Counted from the stretch's first letter, positions 21,809-31,649 are shown. The stretch is DNA of 64,000 bases from Falciphora oryzae (GCA_000733355.1 JNVV01000005.1:1578335-1642334); one strand, 5' to 3'. Notes: a model not told the origin generated them from the sequence alone. Made by a program: numbers and translations.

Positions 21809-23878
21809 ATGCAGAGTCCCAGTGCCAGGGCCCGCGTCCCAAAGCGCGGTCGGCGGTCAGGTATGGCCGCCGCCGTCGTGGCCGGCGCGTCGCTGCTGCT
21901 GAGCGGCGCCCAGGCGGTCCCGCGCGCGCCGCGCGACCCCTTCGCTGTCGTCGACCCGCAGAACTGGGTGAATCCGGACAACATGACGTGGGCCGACTAC
22001 AAGCGCCCGCCGGGGACCAACTGGTCGGACCCAACGCGCCGGGGGTCGAGCCGCAACTTCAACATCGCCCTCGTCACGCTCGACTACACCGACAGGCCCT
22101 TCATCATCACGCAGCCGGCCCTGTCGACCATCTTCGGCAACCCGCAGCCCGCCAAGGCCGACGTGCTCAGGGCCGACGTCCCGGCCTTTTACCGGGACCT
22201 GCTCAACACGCCCACGGAGCTCAACAAGGGCCACACGCTGCACGAGTACTGGATGGAGGACTCGGCGGGCAAGTTTGGCGTCGACCTGACGGCTTTTGGC
22301 CCTTACAAGATGCCGCTGCGGAGTTTCCAGTATGGCATCGATAACGGCTTTAACGGAGGAGGCTGCCCCGCTGGCTTCACTTGCAACTACGACATCCGCG
22401 GGGACGGCCTGGCTGCGTGGCGGCGCGAGGTAGGCGAGGCAGTCGCAAACTCGTTCGAGCTCGTCTTCATCCTCTCGGCGGGGCAAGACGAGTCTGCAAC
22501 CTGGCAAGAGTTCGGCGAGATGAAGTTCGCGACGCCCGACGACGTGCCCGCCGGGTTCGGCCCGCCGGCGGGGAGCAACCTGACCAACTACGCGCGCACG
22601 CGCTACGTCGAGTGGACCAGCTGGGCGTCGGCGGCGACGCTGTGGCCCAACGCGGGCGGCGGCTCGTCGACGCAGGGCGAGAGCAGCGGCCTGGCCGTGT
22701 ACGCGCACGAGCTCAGCCACCTGCTCGACATCGGCGACAACTACAACAACCCCTACGCCGTGCCCGCCCGCCGCTCCTACACGGGCCCCTGGTCCATGAT
22801 GTCCCGCGGCTCCTTCAACGGGCCCGGCGGCCCGCACACGCGCTGGCAGGTGCCCGCCCTGCACGGCAGCAGCATGGGGTCGCTGCACACGGTGCGCGAC
22901 AAGCTCTTCCTCGGCCTGGCGTCCAACACCAGCGTCGTCCAGCTGTCGCGCGACGCCCTGGCCAGCTCTGGCCTGGCGCTGGCCTCCATCACGGCGCGCG
23001 CCGTCGACCCGGGCCCGGACAGGCTGATGGGCATCAACGTCGCGCTCGGCAGCCGCGGCGACCTTTCACCACGCTGCGACATCAACACTAATCCCCTCTG
23101 CGACGGCGGCGGCTACCACAGCTACTACGTCGAGGTCGTCGACCGCGTCGGCTCCGACTCGTTCCAGGCAGACGCGGGCGTCATGGTTAGCAAATCCAAG
23201 GACGGCTCGCGCCGCCCCCCGCAGCCGTTCCAGTGGACCATCGACGCGAACCCGCAGGACATACAAATGGTCGACTTTATCCGCCCGAACGGCTCCGTCG
23301 CCATGATCACCATCGGCGACTACCGCCAGCTGGCCGACGCGCTCTTCCACGCGGGGACCCGATCGGGCAGCCAGTTCGAGCACGTCGACGAGGCCAACCG
23401 CCTGCACTTTTACATCCTGGACCGCCACCGCGACGAAGCCGGCGTCCTGTCGTACACGGCCGCGGTCCGCTCGCTCGACGGAACCGGCGGGCCCAGCACG
23501 CACGCCGTCCGCCTGGCCGACGGCGTCGTCGCGGGCACTGCGGCTACCGGCGCGGGCGTGACGTGCTTCTTCGAGCTGACCAACACGGGCACCTACGTCG
23601 CGGGCGGCGGCGCGCTGCACCCGCGCGACGCGAGCGCGTTCCTGCAGTCGGACGTCTACCGCCTCAACGCCACGGTGTCGGGCGCGGGATGGAGGGTTGC
23701 GCTGCCTAACGCTCTGGCGCACGCGCGCTTTGGGGCGGCGGCGTGGGCGCGCGTGGCGGTGGCCGCGACGGCGGATGCGGACGAGGAGGCGGTGGTCACG
23801 CTGACGGCTGTGTCCGAGTCGGATAAGGCGGCGGCGGCGGCGGCGGTTTGCAGGGTCGCGAAGACGGGAGGGATCTAA
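21809..23878 (+). CDS. Secreted M6-like zinc metalloprotease, 689 aa
   Basis: Single-exon gene. A basic N-terminal stretch (18 residues) precedes a hydrophobic Ala/Leu segment ending SGAQA, a likely signal peptide; the second Met (residue 19, nt 21863) could be the real start. The catalytic motif HELSHLLDIGD starts at residue 300, matching the HExxH plus downstream Asp seen in M6 peptidases (immune inhibitor A-like proteases). Other family-like traits are the Trp/Tyr-rich N-terminal region, the GPWSMMSRG segment after the zinc motif (the Met-containing turn expected in metzincins) and a long beta-rich C-terminal part. The product would act outside the cell on protein substrates. Several N-x-S/T sites fit secretion. 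The substrate is unknown. Cys are few and paired. Confidence 0.82.
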   Translation: MQSPSARARVPKRGRRSGMAAAVVAGASLLLSGAQAVPRAPRDPFAVVDPQNWVNPDNMTWADYKRPPGTNWSDPTRRGSSRNFNIALVTLDYTDRPFIITQPALSTIFGNPQPAKADVLRADVPAFYRDLLNTPTELNKGHTLHEYWMEDSAGKFGVDLTAFGPYKMPLRSFQYGIDNGFNGGGCPAGFTCNYDIRGDGLAAWRREVGEAVANSFELVFILSAGQDESATWQEFGEMKFATPDDVPAGFGPPAGSNLTNYARTRYVEWTSWASAATLWPNAGGGSSTQGESSGLAVYAHELSHLLDIGDNYNNPYAVPARRSYTGPWSMMSRGSFNGPGGPHTRWQVPALHGSSMGSLHTVRDKLFLGLASNTSVVQLSRDALASSGLALASITARAVDPGPDRLMGINVALGSRGDLSPRCDINTNPLCDGGGYHSYYVEVVDRVGSDSFQADAGVMVSKSKDGSRRPPQPFQWTIDANPQDIQMVDFIRPNGSVAMITIGDYRQLADALFHAGTRSGSQFEHVDEANRLHFYILDRHRDEAGVLSYTAAVRSLDGTGGPSTHAVRLADGVVAGTAATGAGVTCFFELTNTGTYVAGGGALHPRDASAFLQSDVYRLNATVSGAGWRVALPNALAHARFGAAAWARVAVAATADADEEAVVTLTAVSESDKAAAAAAVCRVAKTGGI

Positions 23879-26132
23879 TGATTATGTGGGTGTGACCGTT
23901 CGGAATGTGTGTGCCGCCTGTGCCGCCTCGTGGAGAAACAAGGCAAGGCCGGTAACCATGGTTGTAATAGAGGGCTGATATGCCTCCCCCGCGATCTTGG
24001 AAGAAAGCTGGGGATTTTGGAACTAAAGAAAAAACCGAGCTTGGATAACCAAAATAATGTCCATAATACATACCCTTTGCCAAGTTGAGGACGTGGCTGT
24101 GTTTTCTCCCCAGCCCTTATCCTAGTGAACCGCCAGCGGTGCAACAGCCATGTTGTGATAGCGCAGCATGCCGGCAACCCGAGGACGGCACTTAGCGCCT
24201 ACCCTTACCCATCTATCAGCCTACTGAAGTCGGGCTTGGTTCAGCGCGCGAAGGCGGAGGGTCCGGATAGCTGGGAAACCTGACAGGGGCATTCAAGTTT
24301 AAGTTGGATAAGCAGGGGCGCAGGCCATCTTTCTCGCCACCTGCGGTTCTCTTGGGCTGAGGGAGGATATTAGGTGGCAAATTGGATATTTGAGCGTGGC
24401 TAGGGGGCATCTAACATGTGTTGGTCTTGGTACCCTGTCCGTGGGTGGTGCAAAACAATTATTTTCGACTCGTTGCTGATGGTAAAATACAATTTTTAAA
24501 CCTTGCCTCAAACTAAATTAGCCACATCTCACGCTCCGGGTTCTCCCTTCCTTCTCAAATGTTTTCTCCGGTAAATACCTACATTCCCTCCCGTTCTCAG
24601 ATATTCGTACTCCCTCAATCTAGCATGTCTTGCGATGTAGAAAACGATGCTATCGCCAGACTGTCCTTGGTCCGGAGGCCGGCGGCCAGCCCTGCGGTTG
24701 GCTGCGTGGCCCTACAGCGCAATCGACGGGGCAGCAGCGGGGGCTCCCTGGCCCTGCACGCGCCTGACGTCGGCCTGTGGATCTCTGAACACAGGGGCCA
24801 GGCAGTGCAAGCGGGGCGCATGAACATCGAGGCACAGACGGCAAGCTGAGCTGCCAGGGGTTCTGGGTGAGTGGAGGTCTCGATGGTTGCTACTGGAACC
24901 CAAGATTCTTGGAGGGAGACGGCTTGCAACTGTCTTGGCCTCCAGAGTTCTATCATACTACATGCAATCACGAAAGAAAGGGAACAAGGTTCAATAAACC
25001 CAAAGACTGTCGGATGGGATGGGCGACGCTCTTGCTCTCTCCCTCACGGGATTGTGAAGCGCCAGAGTGCCCGTCACGGTCGAGCGACAGCGATCTGCGC
25101 AAGGACTTCATGCAAAAACATGAACATCGCGGGCATTCCCTGAAAAAGAAAGAAAACCGCCAGAAACCAAAAGAGCGGAGAGTATTTTTAGCCGCACCAG
25201 CACGTGTCGTCCTGGGAGTTCCCTGTCTTGGCGCGTGCTAGTCATGGACACCGAGGACCCATGACCTTGACGTTTCAAGGGACCGCTGCCAAACCTCACC
25301 CGCTGCCACCGTCGGTGAGCCTCACGCTCGCCTTGCGCGATGTGCGTCACCGAAACAAAAGCTTTGTCGATGGTCGGTCGATGGACGGATAGGGCTTGCA
25401 TACCCGACGCGATGTCACGTCGGGTCTTTTTTGATCAGTGTTGTTTTTTTGAGATTTCCGGCTGCTACCGTGGTGTTGACTTCCTCAATCGGCGTCTCGA
25501 CCGCGCGCACTAGCCAGCAGTTTGTTGATGCTTCCTGGCGATTCCTTCTCGGTCTACATTGTGTCCTCGGCGCCTCCAGGATATTCGACATCACGGCTAC
25601 GTCGGGAAAATCTTTTCACCTCTTGAATCAGCCTCGCGCACGCACCACGCGAAAAACCTGCTGGAAAAACATGCAAACTCAGCGAAGAAGCTGCTGCGCA
25701 TGGCGCAAGACCCCTGGCAGAGAACGGAGCGGAGGCCCTAAAAATGGAACTGCAGTCCCTCTCCCCGGCGCCTGCCCTCCCCACCCTCAGGAGTTCGGTC
25801 CACACCAGATCCGGCGTCGACCGACGACCGTCTCCTTGGGCCCTCTCCTGTCCGTGTCCGCGAATAGAGGCCCAGCCCTGCCACCCGCTCTGTCCCGCGG
25901 ACAAGCGGCCAGGATGACGACGATCATAAGGGGGTCCCTTATGCCCTGCCAGGCTCGAGACTCCACTGGACCACCCCCACGATGGGTGCCCTCACTCGCT
26001 GGCATGGACTTATATCTCTATTAAGCTCGCCCGCCCGCTCTTTTAGCTTCCTGTTATGACCTTGGCCTGCCAGACTTCTCAACAGGTCTCGATAGTATCT
26101 AATCGACAACAAAAGAAAGCGAACATCCCACA
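23879..26132. other. Intergenic region, no supported gene
   Basis: 2.25 kb. Small ATG frames (for example 24559-24849) have no recognisable features. The end of the stretch carries a TATAT element (26011) upstream of the membrane-protein gene. No tRNA or repeat was found. Confidence 0.5.
26011..26016 (+). promoter_or_regulatory. TATA-like element before the rhodopsin-like membrane protein gene
   Basis: TATATC following CTTA lies 117-122 bases before the start codon at 26133, a typical spacing. Confidence 0.4.
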
Positions 26133-27506
26133 ATGTTCATCCCGGTGTCCGCCAGGTCCGCCATCGGCACCACCGAGGGCGTCACGCCGTCGCCCTGGTC
26201 CGGAGCCGCCATGACCGCCAGCATCCTGCGGCGCGCAGCATCCGTCGTTGCGAAGAAGGCCGCGGCCGCGAACCCGAACCCGCCGTCGATGGGCGCCGCC
26301 ATGAGCGCCGTCGTCTGGTTCCTCACGGCGCTCGCGCTCGTCTTCCTCATCCTCCGCCTGTACGGCAAGTACCTGAGGGGCAAGGGCTTCTGGTGGGACG
26401 ACTACGTCTTGGGCGCAGCATGGGTACGTCTTCTTGGGATGGACGTGGTGAACCCTCAAAGCACAAGCTAACACGTCCCCGTCTCCACAGCACATGCTCC
26501 TCCTCAGCAGCGTCTGCATGTCGCTCATGGTCCGCTTCGACTACGGCCGGCACTCGACCGACATCCCCTTTGAGCACCTGAGCCCCATCCTCTTCCTCAT
26601 GGTGCTGCAGGGCTTCTTATCCATCCTGGCCGCCGCGTGGTCCAAGACGTCCTTCGCCGTCACGCTGCTCCGCCTCGCCGGCTCGTCCCCGGGTCGTTGG
26701 AACACGGCCTGCCTGTGGTTCATCATCGTCTCCGTCAACGTCGTCCTGGGCGCCGCCGCCGTCGTCACCTGGGCCCAGTGCAAGCCGGTAGAGCTCAACT
26801 GGGCCCCCTGGGCGGTCAAGAAGGGCAACTGCTGGGACGGGAGGCTGGTCGTTGGTCTTATGCAGGCCTCGGCTGTGTACAGCGGTTTGGCCGACCTGGC
26901 CCTGGCCTTCATGCCCTGGGCTATGCTGTGGAAGGCCAACATGAGCGCCAGGAACAAGTATAGCGTTCTGTGCGCCATGAGCATGAGCGTCTTGTGAGTC
27001 TTCCCGCCCTTTTCCCCTTCTCGTCCCTACGACCATTTGCTGACCGTTTTCTGTTCAGTGCTGGCGCTGCCTCCTTCGTCAAGGCCTCTGCCTTTCCCTC
27101 CATCACCACTGGTGATCTGAGTACGTTTGGCTTGACTCTCCCACCTACTGTCTGCTCATTGACAACACGCTAACATTGCTTGCGATAACCAGTGGACGGC
27201 ACCCAACTCGTCATTCTTACCGCGGCCGAGATCGCCGTGACCATCATGGCCGCGTCCATCCCCGTCATGCGGACGCTGTGGACCAAGATGGGCGAGACGA
27301 CGCAGGGCAGCAGCCGCTACTCGAACCCGCGCCCTGCGCCTCCCCCTGCTCCCAGCGTGGCCGAAGTTGCCCCTTCACCCTCTATGTATCCGCGTATTTC
27401 GCGCGACATGGACAGCGTGGTTGGAAAGCTGGAATCGTTTTCCTCCTCCACCTCAACTCTGAGTATACCACCAGAGCAGAAAGTTCCGAACAGGACTTTG
27501 TGTTAA
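26133..27506 (+). CDS. Fungal rhodopsin-like 7-TM integral membrane protein, 389 aa
   Basis: Four exons: 26133-26423, 26491-26993, 27059-27120 and 27193-27506. Introns have GTACGT, GTGAGT and GTACGT donors and GCTAAC or GCTGAC branch sites. The protein has about seven hydrophobic segments. It begins with the RLYGKYLRGKGFWWDDYVLG block that marks the fungal rhodopsin-like domain, a family abundant in Pezizomycotina and often annotated as integral membrane protein or Pth11-like without CFEM. Conserved-type features include WSKTSFAVTLLRL in TM3-4, CKPVELNW after TM4 and an NCWD element. The C-terminal 80 residues are cytosolic, Ser/Pro-rich. Ligand and signalling partners are unknown. An A-rich purine tract (27505-27540) follows the stop directly. 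Confidence 0.88.
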
Positions 27507-27734
27507 GAAAAAAAAAAAAGAAAAAGAAAAAAAAAGTAAATAGGCAGCAAAAAAATTTCAACATTGTTAGGCGTTTTTATTTATTACTTCCCCAGATCCT
27601 GAGAATGCCCCGTGTCTGTCTACCTGCATATCGTGGTGGGCCAAGGCACCTGTAGAAGAAACCAGATGACCGAAGCCAAGTCATCAACAAAGCCAAGGCC
27701 CATCAGCGCACCCAACCAACTCCGCCCGCCGTCA

Positions 27735-28718
27735 CTAGCGCTCCCAGAACCCAGCAGCATCCTCAAGATCATCCGCATTGAGCAGGTCCACGCCCGCCTC
27801 CCACAGCGTGCGCCAGACCTGGTTCCTCGCCGCCACGGGCCACCCGGGCGTGTCCCAGTACCGCACCTTGATGCCCCTCGCGTGCGCCTCGCCGACCTGC
27901 GCCCTGAGCAGCGCGACCTGTGTCTCGTTGAGCACGCCCGACCTGCGCGCCACGGACCCCTCGTCGGCCCCAAACACGCCGCCGAACCCGGTGCTGGCAA
28001 CCGGGCTCACCCCCGCCGTGACGTCCTTGAACTCGTCCTTGGCCAGGTCCGCCGCGGGCGCGTCCCAAAAGTAGTCGCGCGGCGCAGGCGCGCCCTGCAC
28101 CAGGCCCCGCGGCGTGTTGCCCGTCCCGACGACGGTGACGGGGCCGGGGACCACCGCGCTACCGTTGTACACGGTCAGATACCCCGCGTCGCGCAGCGGC
28201 TTCAGCGCCTCCACGACGGCGGGCCAGGTGGCCTGCCCGTCCGTCTTGACGTCGATGAACAGGTACAGCGTCTGCGCCGGGTTGGTGTCGTACACCCCGT
28301 AGCGCGTGGGCGTGTCTGCAGGCGGCACGAAGCGGTGCTGCGGGTTCTGGCGGCGCAGGACCGACAGGATGGGCTGGACGTAGAGGGTGTCGAAGGTGCG
28401 GTTCTCGGCCAGGGAGGACCGGTCGTGCCCGACAAGCAGGAGGTCGCTGCCGTAGAGCCACACGTCGGCCTCGACGGAGATGCAGCCCTGGGACAGGGCC
28501 GTGTAGAAGGGCACGGCGCGCCAGTAGTCGTTGTGGCTGTGGATGGGCTTGGGGATGATGTCGCGGGTCAGGGAGGTCGGGTAGCTGTACAGTGGGTCGT
28601 CGCGCGCGCTGTCGAGGATCTTTTGCAGCTGCCCGGGGACGGTGGGAGCGACGGCGGCGTGGGCGGGAAAGGCCAGGGATGCCGCCGCGAGGGCTGCTGT
28701 GGCTAGGAGGCCGAGCAT
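27735..28718 (-). CDS. Secreted AIM6-type PLC-like phosphodiesterase, 327 aa
   Basis: Single exon. It starts with a clear signal peptide (MLGLLATAALAAASLAFPAHA). The fold signature is that of the PI-PLC/GDPD TIM-barrel superfamily as seen in the AIM6 family: HSHNDYWR (residues 60-67), EADVWL (83-88), GHD (97-99), LFIDVK in the middle and a barrel end with RYWDTPGWP and NADDL. The His, Glu and Asp residues are those expected for acid-base catalysis and a divalent metal. Yeast Aim6 has no firm biochemical role, so the substrate is unknown; secretion is inferred. A GTATTTAG element on the minus strand about 95 bases upstream may be the TATA box. An open frame over most of the opposite strand is a GC shadow. 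Confidence 0.85.
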   Translation of the reverse strand: MLGLLATAALAAASLAFPAHAAVAPTVPGQLQKILDSARDDPLYSYPTSLTRDIIPKPIHSHNDYWRAVPFYTALSQGCISVEADVWLYGSDLLLVGHDRSSLAENRTFDTLYVQPILSVLRRQNPQHRFVPPADTPTRYGVYDTNPAQTLYLFIDVKTDGQATWPAVVEALKPLRDAGYLTVYNGSAVVPGPVTVVGTGNTPRGLVQGAPAPRDYFWDAPAADLAKDEFKDVTAGVSPVASTGFGGVFGADEGSVARRSGVLNETQVALLRAQVGEAHARGIKVRYWDTPGWPVAARNQVWRTLWEAGVDLLNADDLEDAAGFWER

Positions 28719-29854
28719 CTTGAGCGAGGGGATTGTATCTTGGGGTGTAAAGACACGAGAGGAGCGAGAGCATGCAGAAGAAGGCGTCAGTTAAGCTTCG
28801 TCCTCGGCCGATCTAAATACTCCGCCCGTTATCCCATTTTTCTTCGATGCGTTCTTTTGCCCCGCGCGCCGTGCGTTTGACGGCTGGTGCGTGTGCCCGG
28901 ACTCTCGGACGCGTGGGGGGAGGTGGTTGGGGATTTTTGGAGAACGCGCCGCTGCTGCATGGCAAGGTTGGCGCGATGCGACGGGATAGGAGGATTTCGG
29001 CCAATGGTAGCCACCACGTGCGTGGCAGCCTCTCACTCGCGCGCCGCTGTCGGTCAGCCCTGGTCCTGCTTCATTATCCACCGCCGAGAAAGCGATTGCA
29101 TCCACGTGGTCTTGAGTCGGGGCAGGCATGGCGTTGCGCCTTTTCCGAGCGGAACTGTTCGTCCCAAAAAACAGAAGTATTGTCAGTCATCTCGTGCCTG
29201 CAATTTGCCGGCGCCGCAAATCTTTATTTCAACGACAGCTGCTCAGTCTCACCTCGCAACACACACTCACAGGCTGGCTACGACATGTCCCGGGACATCC
29301 CCTTCTCCCCCAGTAACTGATATCTCGGCGAGTGCTGCAGGTCGGCCTGGTCTAGAGCAAACGGGTCATTGAGGACACTGGTTCGTATTAAAATAACAGA
29401 ATAAAGACTCACGAGATGTACCCTACGTGCCTACCATCGTCATACCTTTAGCTATCTGCTGACAGTTCATCTATTGAGTAGTACATTGATTTGTGCATCC
29501 GCCTAATTGCCGAAAGTTGCTGTTCAGTATCCGTCAATCTACTCCTCCCTAGCGTAGCGTCCTCATCGATCAAGGAGGGTGCTGTCGTGGTTTAAAGACA
29601 CCGCCCACAATGAGAGCCGGGATTATCTATAGCAGGAACATCTAACGACTGCACAACAGCAACCCTATTTCGTTTATTGGTTTGCTCAAAAGTGTACGGG
29701 ACCGAATGGATGTTAGGTTTACAACAAGGAGAATGAAAGGGTGAATACACACCATGACCCGCTAATCAACTAGCCAGCCAGCCAGCTCATTTCCTCGTTG
29801 AGGCCGACAAAGAAATGGTTAGTCTCCCGGCGTTGGGAGCCGAGGATATTGCTA
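28719..29854. other. Intergenic region upstream of the AIM6-type gene
   Basis: It holds the AIM6-type promoter at its left end. The remainder (about 29300-29800) is less GC-rich than neighbouring genes and has no supported coding frame. It borders the Snu114 relic. Confidence 0.5.
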
Positions 29855-29899
29855 GGTTGGTATCGAAGGATGAGGTGGGCTGGGTAGATAGGTAAGAGA

Positions 29900-30075
29900 C
29901 CACCATGCCGACAAACCCGGCGAACGAGCCGAAGAACTGCTGGCCGGCCAAGCGCAATATGACCACGCATCGGCCATGATGGTAGCGTAGTAAATAATAA
30001 ACAATAGAAACAGAAGAAAAGAACGTTCCAGGAACATTTCCTAAATTCCATATTTTGTCCCACCTATTCTGGCGG
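29900..30075 (+). repeat. Direct repeat copy A flanking the Snu114 relic
   Basis: Similar to 30641-30794: both contain CGAAGAACTGC, then CCATGATGGTAGCGTAG, TAAATAATAAA, a CAGAA run, AA(A/T)TTCCA or AAACTCCA, TTTGT and finally CTGGCGG. Copy A has about 30 extra bases between the first two blocks. Confidence 0.7.
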
Positions 30076-30110
30076 AACCAAGTACCACTGACAGTTTCGT
30101 TTGTCTAGGC

Positions 30111-30390
30111 GTCCGAGACTTTGGCCGCCGCCATAAAATAATGTAGTCGATTTGACAATCGAGTTGTCGATGCCTCGGAAAAGAACCAGATCTCCTGCTG
30201 GAATTCCGTCGGTGGGAATGTTGTACTTGGTTTCACTGATCCAGACGCCCGAGATCTTGACAGCTGCCACATAATAATGTAGCCGATTTGATGATTGAGT
30301 TGTCGGTGCTACCGAGGAGAACCTAGTTTCCTGCCGGAACCCCGTCGGTGGGGCATTGTGCTTCGTTTCGCCTATCCAGGCGTCCGAAAT
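30111..30390 (+). repeat. Tandem duplication, unit 135-136 bp, inside the Snu114 relic
   Basis: Unit starts are at 30111, 30247 and 30382, each beginning G(T/C)CCGA(G/A)A and continuing through GC(C/T)GCCA, ATAATGTAG, GATTTGA, GAGTTGTCG and CCGTCGGTGGG. Two full copies plus the start of a third are present. The unit encodes, on the minus strand, the KISDVW to KSATL part of Snu114 domain II. A unit length that is not constant and not a multiple of three shifts the frame between copies. Confidence 0.8.
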
Positions 30391-30640
30391 CTTGGCTGCC
30401 GCCATGTCGTCCTCGTCGACAGAACAGCCCTCCCCAGGAACTCGCACATCGGCGCCAGGGCGGGCAGTGCCGCTCATGACACGCCCGAAGGAGTGGAAGG
30501 TCTCGGCATCTGGCGAACTGAAAAGCTTGGTGACGTGGATCACCAGTGGGCCATCGACTTGGGCACGGCGGAATCAAGTGGTCCCGTGTAGAAGCGCCGC
30601 AACCGTCGCCGGCAGCCTCAACCAGAGATGGGATGTGCGC

Positions 30641-30794
30641 CACCACGATGTCGAGGGAACCGGCGGCCAGTCGAAGAACTGCCATGATGGTAGCGTAGTA
30701 AATAATAAATAACGAAAACAGAATAACTAGTTAACGGGGCGTTTAAAAGAGCGTTTCCCAAACTCCACACTTTGTTCCAGACGATCCTGGCGGT
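30641..30794 (+). repeat. Direct repeat copy B flanking the Snu114 relic
   Basis: Partner of 29900-30075. On the minus strand its left part reads like the GFVDMVVQHIP region of Snu114 (SLDIVVAHIPS), so the repeat includes gene-derived sequence plus an upstream AT-rich segment. Confidence 0.7.
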
Positions 30795-30953
30795 ATCTGG
30801 CGGGATGTTCCTTGAGGCCACTCTCAGATCCGAATCGCCACCAGCCGAGCCCTACCGGACTCGAAGCGCCATGGACCGGGCAGCATCTCGCTCACGCCTC
30901 ACCCTCCATCACCCACTCCATGGCTAAACGCCATGGAACAGGCAGTGGAGAGC

Positions 30954-31649
30954 TCATCCCTCGTTCTCTCCGGGAGGCTCCGACTCAGGCTCAGAGTCAA
31001 TCTCGGGCTCGACACCCGGCTCGGCCTCGGTCTCGCTGCCGTGAGCAAGCGATTCTTCGGCGTCCGAATCGTCGCTGGAGGGAGCTTCCTCGTCATCCTC
31101 CTCATCGCTTGCCTCCTCGCCGGCCGCCGGTGGGACCGGGGCGGCGAGGAGGATGTCCGACATCATGTCGAGGAAGGCGTCTGCCTCGGCCAGCGCGACC
31201 TGCCACTGGGCCTCGTGGTCCGTTGGCGGCGGCGACGGCGCTGGCTCACGGGCGTCCGTCTCGTCTTCGTCGGACTCGTAGTCCGGCAGCTCCTCTGCAT
31301 CGGACTGGCGGTCTGCTGGAAGGACTTGGTTTGCTTCAGAGTTCTGAGCAGGCTCTGCCTCTGAATCGTCTTGGGCTTCTTCTTGTGCAGCTCGCTGAGA
31401 ACGTGGGTCTCGAGGAGCTTTTGGTACGGCACGCGAATCTTGGGCCGGCGGTTCCTTGGCTTTCTCTTCCTCTGAAGACTGCCCGGTAGGAGTGAGCACC
31501 TCGGATGGGGGAGGCGAGGTCTCGCGGCTGAAGACGGATGCAGAAGGCGTCGTCAATGAGCTGAACCAAAAGGTCACATCAAACTGGATCAAGCTAGTGT
31601 GACAAAGACAAGACATGTCTTACCTGGCTTCGTCGTCGTTGCGCGTCAT
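30954..31649 (-). CDS. Acidic low-complexity protein of unknown function, 210 aa
   Basis: Two exons on the minus strand: 31649-31624 (eight codons plus two bases) and 31560-30954; the 63-nt intron starts GTAAGA and ends TTCAG. The protein is rich in Glu, Asp, Ser and Pro, with long acidic runs (DEEDDEEAPSSDDSD), no cysteine-rich or membrane part and no domain I know. One less disordered stretch (WQVALAEADAFLDMMSDIL) could form a helix. The start ATG (MTRNDDEA) is the only one that gives a spliced frame through the full length. Next to two relics, it may itself be a young or decaying gene. A second, strongly basic open frame overlaps the same strand (see findings). Confidence 0.5.

Larger units (their letters stand above)
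29855..30800 (-). pseudogene. Decayed, internally duplicated fragment of U5 snRNP GTPase gene (Snu114/EFTUD2-like)
   Basis: Minus-strand translation between 30553 and 30330 reads as the domain-II region of Snu114: GPLVIHVTKLFSSPDAETF, then HSFGRVMSGTARPG, a GEG..SVDEDD acidic turn, then KISDAWIGETKHN. After a frame slip comes VPAGN, a stop, then VLLGSTDNSIIKSATL. In intact Snu114/EFTUD2 the stop position is Trp (PAGNWVL), so it is a TGG to TAG change. Upstream pieces (30690-30610 and 29950-29880) resemble the preceding GFVDMVVQHIP segment. The fragment lacks the GTPase domain and the C-terminal two thirds, has several frameshifts and stops, and carries duplicated segments. It cannot encode a working splicing factor; a functional copy must lie elsewhere. 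I recognise the family by motif pattern, not by search. Confidence 0.75.

Noticed and set aside
21857..22888. 343-codon minus-strand frame inside the M6 metalloprotease
   Set aside because: Antisense shadow; Val/Arg/Gly/His-rich without motifs.
24559..24849. 96-codon plus-strand ATG frame in the intergenic region before the 7-TM gene
   Set aside because: No signal peptide, domain, splice support or promoter element; a chance frame.
27612..28706. 364-codon plus-strand frame opposite the AIM6-type gene
   Set aside because: It is a full-length shadow of the phosphodiesterase gene, which has a signal peptide and catalytic motifs; the plus frame has none.
31470..31500. 28-nt intron joining the acidic frame to the basic frame
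   Set aside because: Too short for spliceosomal splicing in fungi; kept only as an oddity in the findings.
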